DNA from: CAYYMH01 sp964472785
GTDB taxonomy: Bacteria > Zhuqueibacterota > Zhuqueibacteria > Thermofontimicrobiales > Thermofontimicrobiaceae
DNA length: 64,000 nucleotides
Reading direction: 5' to 3'
Assembly (NCBI GenBank): GCA_964472785.1
Contig: CAYYMH010000004.1
Location: forward strand, 67,145 to 131,144
A model generated the notes under the pieces. The model worked only from the letters and a program-made list of their open reading frames with translations, ran no database searches and was not told the origin of the DNA. Positions 8,994 to 17,252 of this stretch are shown here, one piece after another. Position 1 is the stretch's first letter. Each line of letters starts with the position of its first letter. The translations under genes were made by a program, and so were the position numbers.

Positions 8994-9847
8994 AATACAA
9001 TTTCTCCAATCGTCAATATTGCCACAAAAAAGAACAGGAAGCCAAGCCCCTTTTCCAAATAATGTTGTGGAATTTTCCTCGATAGCACTGAACCGAGCTG
9101 CGCACCAATAATGACTCCCGGCACACTAAATATCACAATATTAAACACTGTTTGCAATGTGGCTTCGCCATACGTCACAAATTTATAAAAATGTCCGATC
9201 GACGCCAGGAGTACGGTAACCGAGATTACAAAAACACTGGTTGCGACTGAAACGGCACTGGGAACCCGGCAGCGTTGGAGTAAAAAATAACCGTTTAGTT
9301 CACCAAGTCCAGTCGAAATCATTCCCACAAATAAGCCGCCGATGCCAGCAATAAACCTGCCCTGATTTTTATTGCAAACCGTATAGCATATTTTTTCATT
9401 ATCCTTTGTAATCAAACACGTTTCCGCTTTTTCTCCGCCATAGTCTTTTTCTATTTGCTCATCCAACAACTTCACCAGGTGAGGCTTCGGCGAACGCAGA
9501 AAACTGGCTGATACAGCAAACAAACCCATGCCAAATATTGCTTTCAAGACATCTGCTTCGATCGCGCCCGATGCCCAGGTACCAATCAACGCCAACGGAA
9601 CCGTACCCATCAACAGCGCCAGTCCCAACTTATAATCAATTAATTTTTTGTGCGCGTAAGCGTAAAATCCACTGGCAAAACCAAAGACTTCTGTAATCAG
9701 ACCAGTGCCGATCGCAATTTCAGGTGATAGCCGCAAGCCCAGCATAAAGAATGGAGCAAAAAACGTAGCTCCGCCGACACCGGACGCCATGGCAATAGTG
9801 GCAAATAGTAAAGAAGCTGGAAACACAAACCAATATTCGAACGTCAT
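8990..9847 (-). CDS. TSUP (TauE/SafE) family membrane transporter
   Basis: 285 residues, mostly hydrophobic, with two repeated blocks each starting with a glycine-rich motif (GVGGATFFAPFF near residue 25, GIGGLFVGMISTGLGELNGY near 170). This is the duplicated layout of sulfite, sulfonate or other small-anion exporters of the TSUP family. Substrate is unknown. A soluble loop of about 50 residues with three cysteines lies between the halves. The start has an AGGAACAG ribosome site, and the stop overlaps the HAD start. Confidence 0.85.
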   Translation of the reverse strand: MTFEYWFVFPASLLFATIAMASGVGGATFFAPFFMLGLRLSPEIAIGTGLITEVFGFASGFYAYAHKKLIDYKLGLALLMGTVPLALIGTWASGAIEADVLKAIFGMGLFAVSASFLRSPKPHLVKLLDEQIEKDYGGEKAETCLITKDNEKICYTVCNKNQGRFIAGIGGLFVGMISTGLGELNGYFLLQRCRVPSAVSVATSVFVISVTVLLASIGHFYKFVTYGEATLQTVFNIVIFSVPGVIIGAQLGSVLSRKIPQHYLEKGLGFLFFFVAILTIGEIVL

Positions 9848-9905
9848 TTACTGTTCCTATTTTTTATTTCATTCGATCCGCCTTTACCGCACCTGTTTAT
9901 TGGAA

Positions 9906-11345
9906 CTATTTTCCAATTATTTTTCTCACAAACTTCACCACCGCATTATCAGTTAATCGCGCCGCAAAAGCCTGAGTTGCGGGTCGCTTTACCATGTCAC
10001 CATAGGTCGGATAAATATGGATCATCTTCTGAATTTTGTGAAATGGGATGCCCAGAGATTTCGCAAGCTGGGCTTCATGCAAAAGATCAGCCGCGCGCTC
10101 ACCGATAATATGAATACCGAGCAGATTTCCACCTTTGCCAACAACAAACTTGCTCATTCCCGTAGTCTCCAAATCAGTTTTTGCCCGATCAACTTTCTCA
10201 TAATTGAATGTGTAAACTTTGACTTTTTTACCGTATTTTTCCCGGGACTCCTGTTCGGTTAAGCCAGCATGAGCAAACTCAGGATCAGTAAAAGTTGACC
10301 ACACAATATTTTCGTAATTTACTTTTCGTTTGATCGGTAACGGTAAAACTGCATTCGGTACAGCAATGCCAGCGTGGTATTCAGCAATATGGCTGAACTG
10401 ATAAGACCCGATGACATCGCCCAAAGCATAAATATTTTTCGCAGTCGTGCGCAATGTTTGATCCGTTTTAATTCCTTTTTGGGAATATTCCACACCGGCA
10501 TTCTCCAAATCCAATCCATCCACATTGGGTCGCCTGCCCACTGCAATCAGCACGTTGTCAGCCTCAATCTCTTTATCATTACCATTTTGATTGTTTTTTA
10601 CGGAAACAACAACCTTGTCTCCCTTTTTTGCAAGCGCCATTGCTCTGGATTGGGTCAAAAATTCGACCCCATCGTCAACCATTCGATCCATGAGAATTTT
10701 AACTAATTCACGGTCTTCCCGAGAAAGGATGTGGTCAGTCATTTCAACTTGAGTGACTTTTACACCCAACCGGCTTAGTGCAGATGCCATCTCGGTTCCG
10801 ATGGGTCCGCCGCCAATAATGATGATGGATTCAGGAAGTTTGTCCAGTTCAAAAATATTTTCATTGGTTAAATATGGGACGTCTTCTATCCCCTCAATAG
10901 GCGGAACAAAAGGACTGGACCCGGTTGAAATGATAAATTTATTTGAAGAAATCGTCTGGTCACCAATTTTCAAATGGTGATTATCGATAAATTTTGGAGA
11001 TCCAATAAATACGTTAATCCCCATGTCTTCAAACACTTCAGGCTTCTCTTCCTCGTACACCTGCTCGCGAATTTTCCGAACATGCGCCATCACATTGTCC
11101 GTATTTAATTCCATCTTTCCAGCAACTGTTAACCCGTATTTTTCGAGTTTCTTTACATGATCGGCAATCTCACTGGATTTGATTAACGCCTTGCTGGGCA
11201 CACATCCGTACCAGGTACAATCCCCACCTATTTTTTTCTTTTCAATAAAAGCAACTTTTTTCCCCAATCTATTTCCAAGTATCGCTGAACTGATTCCTCC
11301 AGAACCCGCTCCGATAACCGTTAAATCATAGTCATAGTTAGCCAT
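9906..11345 (-). CDS. Class I pyridine nucleotide-disulfide oxidoreductase (MerA/Lpd-like)
   Basis: 479 residues. FAD-binding VIGAGSGGISSA is at the N-terminus. The redox disulfide is Cys43-Cys48 in GGDCTWYGCVPSKAL. The NAD(P)-binding IIGGGPIGTEMA lies mid-protein, the second FAD motif is NIYALGDV, and the C-terminal HIYPTYGDMVKRPA takes the place of the usual catalytic His-Glu segment. It resembles mercuric-reductase-like proteins lacking the metal-binding N-domain and C-terminal cysteine pair. The physiological disulfide or electron acceptor is unknown. No lipoyl enzyme genes are nearby, so lipoamide dehydrogenase is less likely. Confidence 0.85.
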   Translation of the reverse strand: MANYDYDLTVIGAGSGGISSAILGNRLGKKVAFIEKKKIGGDCTWYGCVPSKALIKSSEIADHVKKLEKYGLTVAGKMELNTDNVMAHVRKIREQVYEEEKPEVFEDMGINVFIGSPKFIDNHHLKIGDQTISSNKFIISTGSSPFVPPIEGIEDVPYLTNENIFELDKLPESIIIIGGGPIGTEMASALSRLGVKVTQVEMTDHILSREDRELVKILMDRMVDDGVEFLTQSRAMALAKKGDKVVVSVKNNQNGNDKEIEADNVLIAVGRRPNVDGLDLENAGVEYSQKGIKTDQTLRTTAKNIYALGDVIGSYQFSHIAEYHAGIAVPNAVLPLPIKRKVNYENIVWSTFTDPEFAHAGLTEQESREKYGKKVKVYTFNYEKVDRAKTDLETTGMSKFVVGKGGNLLGIHIIGERAADLLHEAQLAKSLGIPFHKIQKMIHIYPTYGDMVKRPATQAFAARLTDNAVVKFVRKIIGK

Positions 11346-11359
11346 TTCAAAACTCCTAT

Positions 11360-11665
11360 TTACGTTTCATTTTCATCATTTATTTTTTTAAATTCCCAAA
11401 TCATCGGTACAATCATCATAATCATCAAAGCGACAACCGTGCTAATTAAAAAGCTCAAACCTAAAGAAATATCAGTAACAAGTAGAAAATGTAAAAACCT
11501 TTCTGCAGCCACGAACAATCCTATTAGCACGACAACTGCAAAAAGCCAGTTGCGAAATCGAATTTGATTTCCGCAGGAAGGACAAGTAAATTTACCCCAA
11601 TTATCCCAACCTTTGATAATAGAAACCGGTCCGATTTTCATTCCACATTCAGGACATTTACCCAT
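11360..11665 (-). CDS. Small zinc-ribbon membrane protein
   Basis: 101 residues. The N-terminus carries two cysteine pairs, CPECG and CPSCG, spaced as in a zinc ribbon. Two transmembrane helices follow (around residues 39-58 and 66-90), with a charged tail. The function is unknown. The ATG at 11665 has a GGAG site. It lies 14 bases upstream of the disulfide oxidoreductase gene and is probably co-transcribed with it. Confidence 0.7.
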   Translation of the reverse strand: MGKCPECGMKIGPVSIIKGWDNWGKFTCPSCGNQIRFRNWLFAVVVLIGLFVAAERFLHFLLVTDISLGLSFLISTVVALMIMMIVPMIWEFKKINDENET

Positions 11666-11716
11666 TTTTATCTCCAATATTTAATTATTCAATGTTTGAA
11701 CGAAAACTCTAATTTT

Positions 11717-11850
11717 TGTCATTTTGAGGAGTACCTCGTCAAGCTCGGCATAAACTCCACCACGAAAAATCTCATCCCACTAAGTGCTTGTCTATGTTAG
11801 GCTTATTGGTGTGAAATTCTTCATCCGCCGAAGGCGGATTCAGAATGACA
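11717..11850. repeat. Short inverted-repeat element with TGTCATTYTG ends
   Basis: Ends are TGTCATTTTG at 11717 and CAGAATGACA at 11841-11850. Inside is a small hairpin, TCCGCC-GAA-GGCGGA. No open frame is present. A similar TGTCACTCC...GGAATGACA segment is nested in the element at 60525-60683. The remainder of the 11666-11920 gap shows nothing recognisable. Confidence 0.55.
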
Positions 11851-11920
11851 TTTTGTTTTCGTTTAATCATTACTTATCAATTTCATAAAGTTAATTCATA
11901 ACTTCCCATCTAATATAAAA

Positions 11921-12631
11921 CTACATTCGTTCGGGAACAGGCGTTTTTATATTCTTCCGTTTTTTAATTTTTTTAAAAATTGTCGGTATGAACATAAGTA
12001 AAATGAATATTCCCAACGCAACAAAAAACTGCACGGAAATGATGTTATCTAAAGAACTACCAAGCATCGCATTAATGAAGCCGCCAGGAGCCATTCCAAT
12101 AAATGAAGCAATGAAAAAGTCTCGAAATTTAATTTTCGAAAGTCCGGCTCCAAAGTTTACTGCATCGTATTGAAAAAGAGGAATCAATCGCATGAAGATC
12201 ATCATTCGAAATCCGTTTTTTTCGATGCTATCATCGAATGATTTGATACGCCCTTTGTGAAGCCATTCAAAATGTTCGATAAATTTTCTGCCGAAAACCC
12301 GGGCGATCATAAACGAAAGTGATGCACCCAAGGTCGCCCCTATTAAAATATAAATCGTTCCGAACCACTTTCCAAAAGCCAAACCACCTGCGAGTGACAT
12401 GACTCCGACAGGAATCACAAGCACTGCACCGCGAAGCGCATAAATGACCATAAAAACGATCGGCGCCCAGATACCAAAACTTAAAATGAAATCACGAATT
12501 TTTTCAGGTTTGAAGTCCGATATTTTCAAAGGTGTTAATCTGAATACAATCGCTATGATTGCTATAATTGCCATCAGTATCAGAATCCTGATCCATTTAT
12601 TCATTTTATTACCGCTATCTTGTTGTTCCAT
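11921..12631 (-). CDS. TVP38/TMEM64 (VTT-domain) membrane protein
   Basis: 236 residues with about six predicted membrane segments. The VTT/DedA-like core includes GGLAFGKWFGTIYILIGAT, an FGRKFIEHFEW segment and RLIPLFQYDAVNFGAGLS, which are family signatures. Such proteins are linked to lipid scrambling or membrane homeostasis; a specific role cannot be assigned. The start is backed by GGAG seven bases upstream. The C-terminus is strongly basic (KKIKKRKN). Confidence 0.85.
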   Translation of the reverse strand: MEQQDSGNKMNKWIRILILMAIIAIIAIVFRLTPLKISDFKPEKIRDFILSFGIWAPIVFMVIYALRGAVLVIPVGVMSLAGGLAFGKWFGTIYILIGATLGASLSFMIARVFGRKFIEHFEWLHKGRIKSFDDSIEKNGFRMMIFMRLIPLFQYDAVNFGAGLSKIKFRDFFIASFIGMAPGGFINAMLGSSLDNIISVQFFVALGIFILLMFIPTIFKKIKKRKNIKTPVPERM

Positions 12632-12681
12632 CGTATTACTCCGTATGAGTTATTTTTGAATAGTCATATTAAATACTATTT

Positions 12682-13374
12682 TCATTTTCCCAAATCTACA
12701 TACTTGGTATTTGGATTATCCAACTTCCATTGTCTCCACGTGGTCAACGTTGACGGAATTTCATCGACGACCTGATCCGCGTACAAACCGCTGATACAAA
12801 CAAGCGGCGTGCTTCCTTCTTTGAAATTCACATACGGATACCATATACTTTCGGTCTGATGATCGTACAGTAAAAACGTTCTCTCATAAGTCCACCCACT
12901 GGGAGCAAAGGTTAATGTTTCGCCTTCAATGTCACGGCTGTACACGACAGCCAAATTTTCCAGCGGTCAGTAATTAACCGAAACATTAAGCCCGCCAATT
13001 CTATCGTTCACAACTTCATGGCTCGCCAATATCTGCACAGGATAAGCCCTCACATCATCATTAATATTTACTCCAATGACAGAAATTCCAGAATTGTCAC
13101 TGGGGTATCCATTCATCCCTTCAGATATGACTTGCGGGAAATTAATTGGCTGAATTGCATTCGGACCAAGTCCATAATTAAATTTTCCCGGCTCTAATCC
13201 GTACTCTTTCACCGCATGGGTAATATCCCATTCTTTACCAGTTCTGTCAGTAATTGTGACCTGATTATTGGTATCATCCTCTGTTATGTCAGAATTTGTG
13301 CTACTTTTATTTTTACAGGACTGTGCGATCAAAACAACTAAAGTAATGATCAAAAACATTTTGAATAATTTCAT
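12682..13374 (-). CDS. DUF3179 lipoprotein, candidate selenoprotein (in-frame TGA read as Sec)
   Basis: Two halves of one DUF3179 protein are separated only by an in-frame TGA at 12967-12969; read through, they give 230 residues. The N-half has a lipoprotein signal (lipobox IAQSC) and the family segment HEVVNDRIGG. The C-half has SRDIEGETLTF, YDHQTESIWY and TTWRQWKLDNPNTKYVD, all DUF3179 hallmarks. The TGA falls where relatives have the first Cys of a Y-C-P-L-C motif, here Y-[TGA]-P-L-E. A hairpin suitable as bacterial SECIS follows 14 bases later. Start has an AGGAG site. Function of DUF3179 is unknown. The alternative is a nonsense-mutated pseudogene; no sel genes lie in the window to decide. 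Confidence 0.72.
12936..12952 (-). promoter_or_regulatory. Candidate bacterial SECIS hairpin
   Basis: On the minus strand the 17-mer GGCTGTCGTGTACAGCC forms a perfect 6-bp stem with loop CGTGT. The stem begins 14 bases after the TGA and the loop 20 bases after it. The loop has a G in its second position. Size and placement are close to the E. coli fdhF SECIS minihelix, which starts 11 bases after its UGA. Confidence 0.6.
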
Positions 13375-13393
13375 CTGATTTTCTCCTTAATAA

Positions 13394-14110
13394 TTAAGCT
13401 TTAAATGAAAATTCCCGTTCAAATAATTTTTTTAAAATCGTATACGTTTTTTTCTTATAAAAAAATTGATGTTCTAAATTGCGTCTTTTCAGATGCTCCC
13501 ACAAAGCGACTAAATCATCATAGGTATCGATATCATATTTCATTTCCAATTGGGCAATTTCCAAATCTTTTTTTTGTGCACAATTTATTGTTTGCTGAAA
13601 CACAATACTCGTGCTCCAATCGATATATTTGAACAATACCGGATAAAATTTAGTCGAACCGATCAAATAATAACCTCCGTCGTTAGCAAGCCCTAAAACG
13701 ATATCGTTCTCATCCAATGCCGTAAAGCCGCGAATAATTGTGGTTTTATCCAAAGTCGGAATATCACTCCCGATCAACAATACCTTTTCGTAACCTTCAT
13801 CAAAAATTTCACGCATGGCATTGGACATTTTTTCTCCCAGATCACGACCGTGCTGCTGATAATAATCCAAATCATCTCCCAGCCAATTTTTGATCATCTC
13901 ATCAGCATGAGACGGTGTGTAAAACCATTTGACATCACAAAACTTGACATCTTTGAACAGTTCAGCCAAATCCTCAACCATTGCCTGATATAATTCCAGC
14001 GACTCCTCCGGCGCTAATTGGGGTTGAAGCCGGGTTTTTACATTGCCGTACTCTGGTGCTTTTATAAATATAATTAATGCATTATTTTTTTTTGATGTTG
14101 TGCCATTCAT
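13394..14110 (-). CDS. TIGR04282-type glycosyltransferase (arsenosugar-associated, DUF2064)
   Basis: 238 residues of a GT-A-like nucleotide-sugar transferase. Motifs are IIFIKAPEYGNVKTRL near the N-terminus, GEKMSNAMREIFDEG, LLIGSDIPTLD, the family-defining LGLANDGGYYLIG, and KYDIDTYDDL near the end. The family was named from clusters proposed to make arsenosugars, but it is widespread and the true product is often unknown. A second enzyme of that set (TIGR04283 type) lies at 14959-15648, with a broken kinase-like gene between them. Confidence 0.85.
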   Translation of the reverse strand: MNGTTSKKNNALIIFIKAPEYGNVKTRLQPQLAPEESLELYQAMVEDLAELFKDVKFCDVKWFYTPSHADEMIKNWLGDDLDYYQQHGRDLGEKMSNAMREIFDEGYEKVLLIGSDIPTLDKTTIIRGFTALDENDIVLGLANDGGYYLIGSTKFYPVLFKYIDWSTSIVFQQTINCAQKKDLEIAQLEMKYDIDTYDDLVALWEHLKRRNLEHQFFYKKKTYTILKKLFEREFSFKA

Positions 14111-14218
14111 AATTTAAACACCTTATCTTCAGTCTGTATTGTAATAAAATACAATTATTATGGTTGTCAATCAGAATTTACAATTAGACTTTTATTTGAA
14201 CCAATAGTATTTATATTT

Positions 14219-14752
14219 TTAATTGACAAAAAAAGCAGATTCCAATCTGCGCCCTGCCTTGATTACTCTTTTAGATGCATCATCAACCAGAAAGTTGCTT
14301 GAGTTTACCTCCGTATTGTTTAAAACAAGCTTATTTACATCAATAGGCTCTGAAAAAGAATGAATCAGTCTTTCAACTTTTTGGATGGCTTTCTCAATTG
14401 CAGTCTTTATGTCAGGCTCACTGAGCGGGCTTTGCAGATAAACTTCCGCCATTTGCTGGCATTCATTGAAAATTTCTGTGGCAGGTTTTGGCGTGACGCC
14501 TGAATTCTCAAGTAATTTTAATGTATCATATTCATAGCGAATCTGATTTTTTAGGTGCATTTGGCTGCCGGTATTCAGCCGCAGGACTGACCTTAATGAC
14601 GGTGCTCGAAGCAGAAAATTAATATTGTATTTACCCTGAGCCAAAAATTCGACAGTCATGTCTTCGGATTTTTTAACGCCAAATATTTCTTTTATCTCGC
14701 TTAATTTCGTGTATTCCCAAGCAATTAATAAAAAGTGATTTTCATTTCCCAT
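14219..14752 (-). pseudogene. Truncated aminoglycoside/choline phosphotransferase-like gene
   Basis: 177 residues resembling the N-lobe of APH/choline-kinase-fold proteins: YNINFLLRAPSLRSVLRLN, then QIRYEYDTLKLLENSGVTPKP. A segment NNTEVNSSNFLV resembles the catalytic loop of relatives. The frame then ends without the DWEKP-type metal-binding motif and C-lobe. The middle is also shorter than usual. The last codons run through a rho-independent terminator, so the natural 3-prime end appears lost. It lies between two sugar-transferase genes, where a sugar or nucleoside kinase would fit. It could be a decayed gene or a shortened functional one. Confidence 0.5.
14228..14250 (-). terminator. Rho-independent terminator
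   Basis: On the minus strand GCAGATTGGAATCTGC (stem of 6-7 bp) is followed directly by seven Ts. It lies inside the last codons of the truncated kinase-like frame and would end transcription coming from 15.6 kb. Confidence 0.65.
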
Positions 14753-14958
14753 AATTATCCACGTTTTTTTTAAATGAAAAGTATCATCTATTTTATTTTT
14801 CGCAGAGATGAAAATGCCATTGAAGCGGTCAATGGCAAATTGAATTCTTTATTTAAATCCGATTGAAATTTTGAAACATAGAAAATTTTGTATTTCGAAT
14901 TGAATGCCTCAAACGTTAAAAAATATTTTTCACCAAATCCTTGCTGATAGCTAATCGC

Positions 14959-15648
14959 TTACTTAAATTCATACCACTGGGCCAACGTATCCGGTGAAAA
15001 ACCTAATTTGTAACCAATCTGCAATAGCCAATTTCTGAATAAATTCTTCGCTTTGCCCTCTTCAATCCAGCGGCGTGCAGAGGTGTTAATCCTGTAAGGT
15101 AAAATAATGACATCCCCTTCTTTCTTCAGTCGACTGCAAAAATCCATGTCCTCCATGAGTGGAATCTCTTTGTAACCGCCAATTTTCTGAAATACATTCC
15201 GGCGAACAAAAATTCCCATATCCCCGTAGAACGTATTTAGTAAATGATTTTTTAAATTGGACATCACTTCCACAGTTCGAAAAAACCATCCCACCTCGTC
15301 CAGATTATACTCAAAAGCACCGCCAACAATGCGCTCGTTCAAAAATAACTTTTTAACAGCATTTATCGAATGTGGATGTGGGGTTACATCGGCGTGCAAA
15401 AACCATAAAATATCACCGGCAGCTAATTTTGCACCGGCATTCATTTGTGCACCTCTGCCGCGTGGCGCCTGAATAACGTTGGCATATTTCTTGGCTATTT
15501 TTACCGTATCATCTGCGCTGTTTGCATCTGCGACTATAATTTCGAGGGTGCTATCCAACTGGTGCAAATAATGCAAAAGTGAACCGATGTTTTCCTCTTC
15601 ATTCAACGTCGGAATAATCACTGATATTTTAATTTTGGATGTCGTCAT
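14959..15648 (-). CDS. TIGR04283-type family 2 glycosyltransferase
   Basis: 229 residues. The GT2 start SVIIPTLNEEENIGSLL, the nucleotide-binding IIVADANSADDT, the QAPRGRGAQMNAGA segment and LWFLHADVTPHP are all typical of the TIGR04283 arsenosugar-associated subfamily. Acceptor-side motifs YGDMGIFVRR and EIPLMEDMDFCSRL are also present. It likely transfers a sugar from a nucleotide donor; the acceptor is unknown. The ribosome site is poor, and the gene lies just downstream of a very short membrane ORF (15708-15806), so coupled translation is possible. Confidence 0.87.
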   Translation of the reverse strand: MTTSKIKISVIIPTLNEEENIGSLLHYLHQLDSTLEIIVADANSADDTVKIAKKYANVIQAPRGRGAQMNAGAKLAAGDILWFLHADVTPHPHSINAVKKLFLNERIVGGAFEYNLDEVGWFFRTVEVMSNLKNHLLNTFYGDMGIFVRRNVFQKIGGYKEIPLMEDMDFCSRLKKEGDVIILPYRINTSARRWIEEGKAKNLFRNWLLQIGYKLGFSPDTLAQWYEFK

Positions 15649-15707
15649 CTATAAAAGCGGCTTGAGTTTTTTCCGTTTCCGTTTTCATTCCTATAAAAGT
15701 CGCTAAA

Positions 15708-15806
15708 TCAAAAACTAACTGTATGACCGAGCCAAAATACAAATAAAAGAACAACCACATGCAAAATCCACCAACCGATCCTGCCTCTGATAAAATATTT
15801 AAGCAT
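15708..15806 (-). CDS. Predicted 32-residue single-span membrane protein
   Basis: A short frame beginning MLKYFIRGRIGWWILH, with one hydrophobic helix and a basic N-terminus. A strong GGAGG site sits 6 bases before the ATG, and the ATG starts 3 bases after the stop of the 156-residue membrane protein upstream. It ends at TGA 15708-15710. I do not recognise a family. The strong start signal, coupling and membrane-helix composition argue that it is translated. A longer frame in another phase (15629-15850) lacks a ribosome site. Confidence 0.5.
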   Translation of the reverse strand: MLKYFIRGRIGWWILHVVVLLFVFWLGHTVSF

Positions 15807-15809
15807 GAC

Positions 15810-16280
15810 TTACCTCCATAAAAAATGTCCGGCTGCAAAAATGACTGCAACGTAAATAAAATGTTTGATCCACCAAAGTGTCGTGAACATCCGCCCTAAA
15901 CCTGACGGGTAATAATGGGCTAAAACGCGTTGCGCAATAAACAGTTTGGCTAATAAGATGAAAATATCAGCCAATGTGGTTTTTAAAAGTAGATTCCCAA
16001 TCGTCAAAGGACTGGGTAATGCCGACAAGCTAAACGTTGCCATGATGACCGTACCGAAAATAACCCCAAATCCGTTAATCAAATAGCCGATGATGACCGT
16101 CTTTTTTGAATTGAGCAAAAATGGCACAATGATCACATTCAGCAATCCGAAAATGAAAGGAATAAAATTTGCCGGATTGGCCTCTACAATCGGATGAATC
16201 CGCAAATGCAGCAGCCAGCCACCCAATGAAATGAGTATCAAAGCCCAGATGTACTGATGAATCTCCTTTTTGAATAACAT
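15810..16280 (-). CDS. Four-helix integral membrane protein, unknown function
   Basis: 156 residues with about four hydrophobic segments (roughly residues 12-26, 39-56, 62-85 and 134-153). The Pro-Asn-rich loop HPIVEANPANFIPF lies after the first helix. I do not recognise the family. A GAGG site precedes the ATG. It is followed at 3 bases by a 32-residue membrane peptide and then the family 2 glycosyltransferase, so the three may form one unit, perhaps for glycolipid handling; that is inference from position. Confidence 0.65.
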   Translation of the reverse strand: MLFKKEIHQYIWALILISLGGWLLHLRIHPIVEANPANFIPFIFGLLNVIIVPFLLNSKKTVIIGYLINGFGVIFGTVIMATFSLSALPSPLTIGNLLLKTTLADIFILLAKLFIAQRVLAHYYPSGLGRMFTTLWWIKHFIYVAVIFAAGHFLWR

Positions 16281-16333
16281 GCTTTTTACCTCACATTTTA
16301 ATTTACTTTTTTAAACTGTTTACTTTACAAAAT

Positions 16334-16366
16334 TTGCCACGAAAACCCCAAGACACGAAGAAATAA
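16334..16366. repeat. Repeat arm, GCCACGAAAACCCC type
   Basis: TTTGCCACGAAAACCCCAAG followed by ACACGAAG resembles the arms of the hairpin family at 20819-20892. The rest of the 16281-16506 gap is AT-rich with nothing else recognised. Confidence 0.5.
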
Positions 16367-16506
16367 TAAGTTATAAGGAATTTATTTTTAAAGCCAGTTA
16401 TATCTTATTCACATACTATTAATGTTTTAATTATTTTTTTCTTCGAGTATTCCTGACTTGGAGACAAAAAAAATTTCAAATTCAAAAAGCTGGAGTCAAA
16501 ATATTT

Positions 16507-17193
16507 TTAAAACCAAAACATTCGGAAAATATTAAAACCTAACCGATAATCATTATCAGCAATATCCAGATCGCCGCCGGAAACATACATATCGGTCGTT
16601 AATCCAATGGCATTGGTAATCACGACTTGAAAAACGTGCCCGCCTATTTTATAATCCAGACCTGCGCCCCAACTGTTCGTCTTTTGTTTGTATCCGTCAA
16701 CCACTGGAACCCATTCACCGATCAAAGCTAAATTATCGAAAAGCAAAAATCGCCCACCGACGCCCAACGAAAACGTATCTTCCGACAGCGGATTCCCATA
16801 ATTGGTATTTGTTGAAAAACCCGGAACTAAAATGATCGTAATCGAATTGCTTAGCTGACGCGAAATGAGCGCCTGAATATTAAATTTCATATTTTCAGAA
16901 CGCCACACGTGCTCGCAGGGCTCAGGTTCAGTGAACAGACTGCCTCCTCCGTTCAGTCCAAACGAAAAAGGCCAGTCGCCTTGCTCGATTGGTAGCCATT
17001 TGAGTGATAATTCGAACTCGTGCTTGGTATTCGCATGTCCCAAGCTCAGGCTCAAATTATCACGGATTCCAAACCCCAAACTGATAAAAATGGAAGCAGG
17101 TCCATTCAAACCAAAATAAGTATCGTACCCACTACGAATCGTCGGATAGAATCGGTGCGACACCCGAAACAACACATCCTTTTTGTCAAGCAT
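16507..17193 (-). CDS. DUF5777 outer-membrane beta-barrel protein (no own signal peptide)
   Basis: 228 residues from the first ATG, with alternating aromatic and polar strands typical of a small porin-like barrel: VLFRVSHRFYPTIRSGY, LSLSLGHANTKHEFELS, and the C-terminal LGFNIFRMFWF ending in Phe. The DUF5777 hallmark ATRLINLPTT lies upstream of this ATG but in the same frame, which stays open back to a TGA at an A10 run near 17291. No signal peptide can be encoded in that space. The protein may therefore be made as a frameshift fusion with the preceding cytochrome-like gene, or the locus carries an indel. Confidence 0.7.
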   Translation of the reverse strand: MLDKKDVLFRVSHRFYPTIRSGYDTYFGLNGPASIFISLGFGIRDNLSLSLGHANTKHEFELSLKWLPIEQGDWPFSFGLNGGGSLFTEPEPCEHVWRSENMKFNIQALISRQLSNSITIILVPGFSTNTNYGNPLSEDTFSLGVGGRFLLFDNLALIGEWVPVVDGYKQKTNSWGAGLDYKIGGHVFQVVITNAIGLTTDMYVSGGDLDIADNDYRLGFNIFRMFWF

Positions 17194-17252
17194 TTTCGTT
17201 GTTGGCAGATTTATCAGTCGGGTCGCACTAAAATCCGGATCGAAAAATCGGT

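Noticed and set aside
12682..12954. C-terminal half of DUF3179 as a separate gene from a TTG start
   Set aside because: It has no ribosome site, begins inside the conserved domain, and is in the same frame as the upstream half with only a TGA between them.
15629..15850. 73-residue minus-strand frame overlapping the membrane protein and the glycosyltransferase
   Set aside because: No ribosome site at its start; the overlapping 32-codon frame at 15708-15806 has a strong one and a membrane-helix composition.
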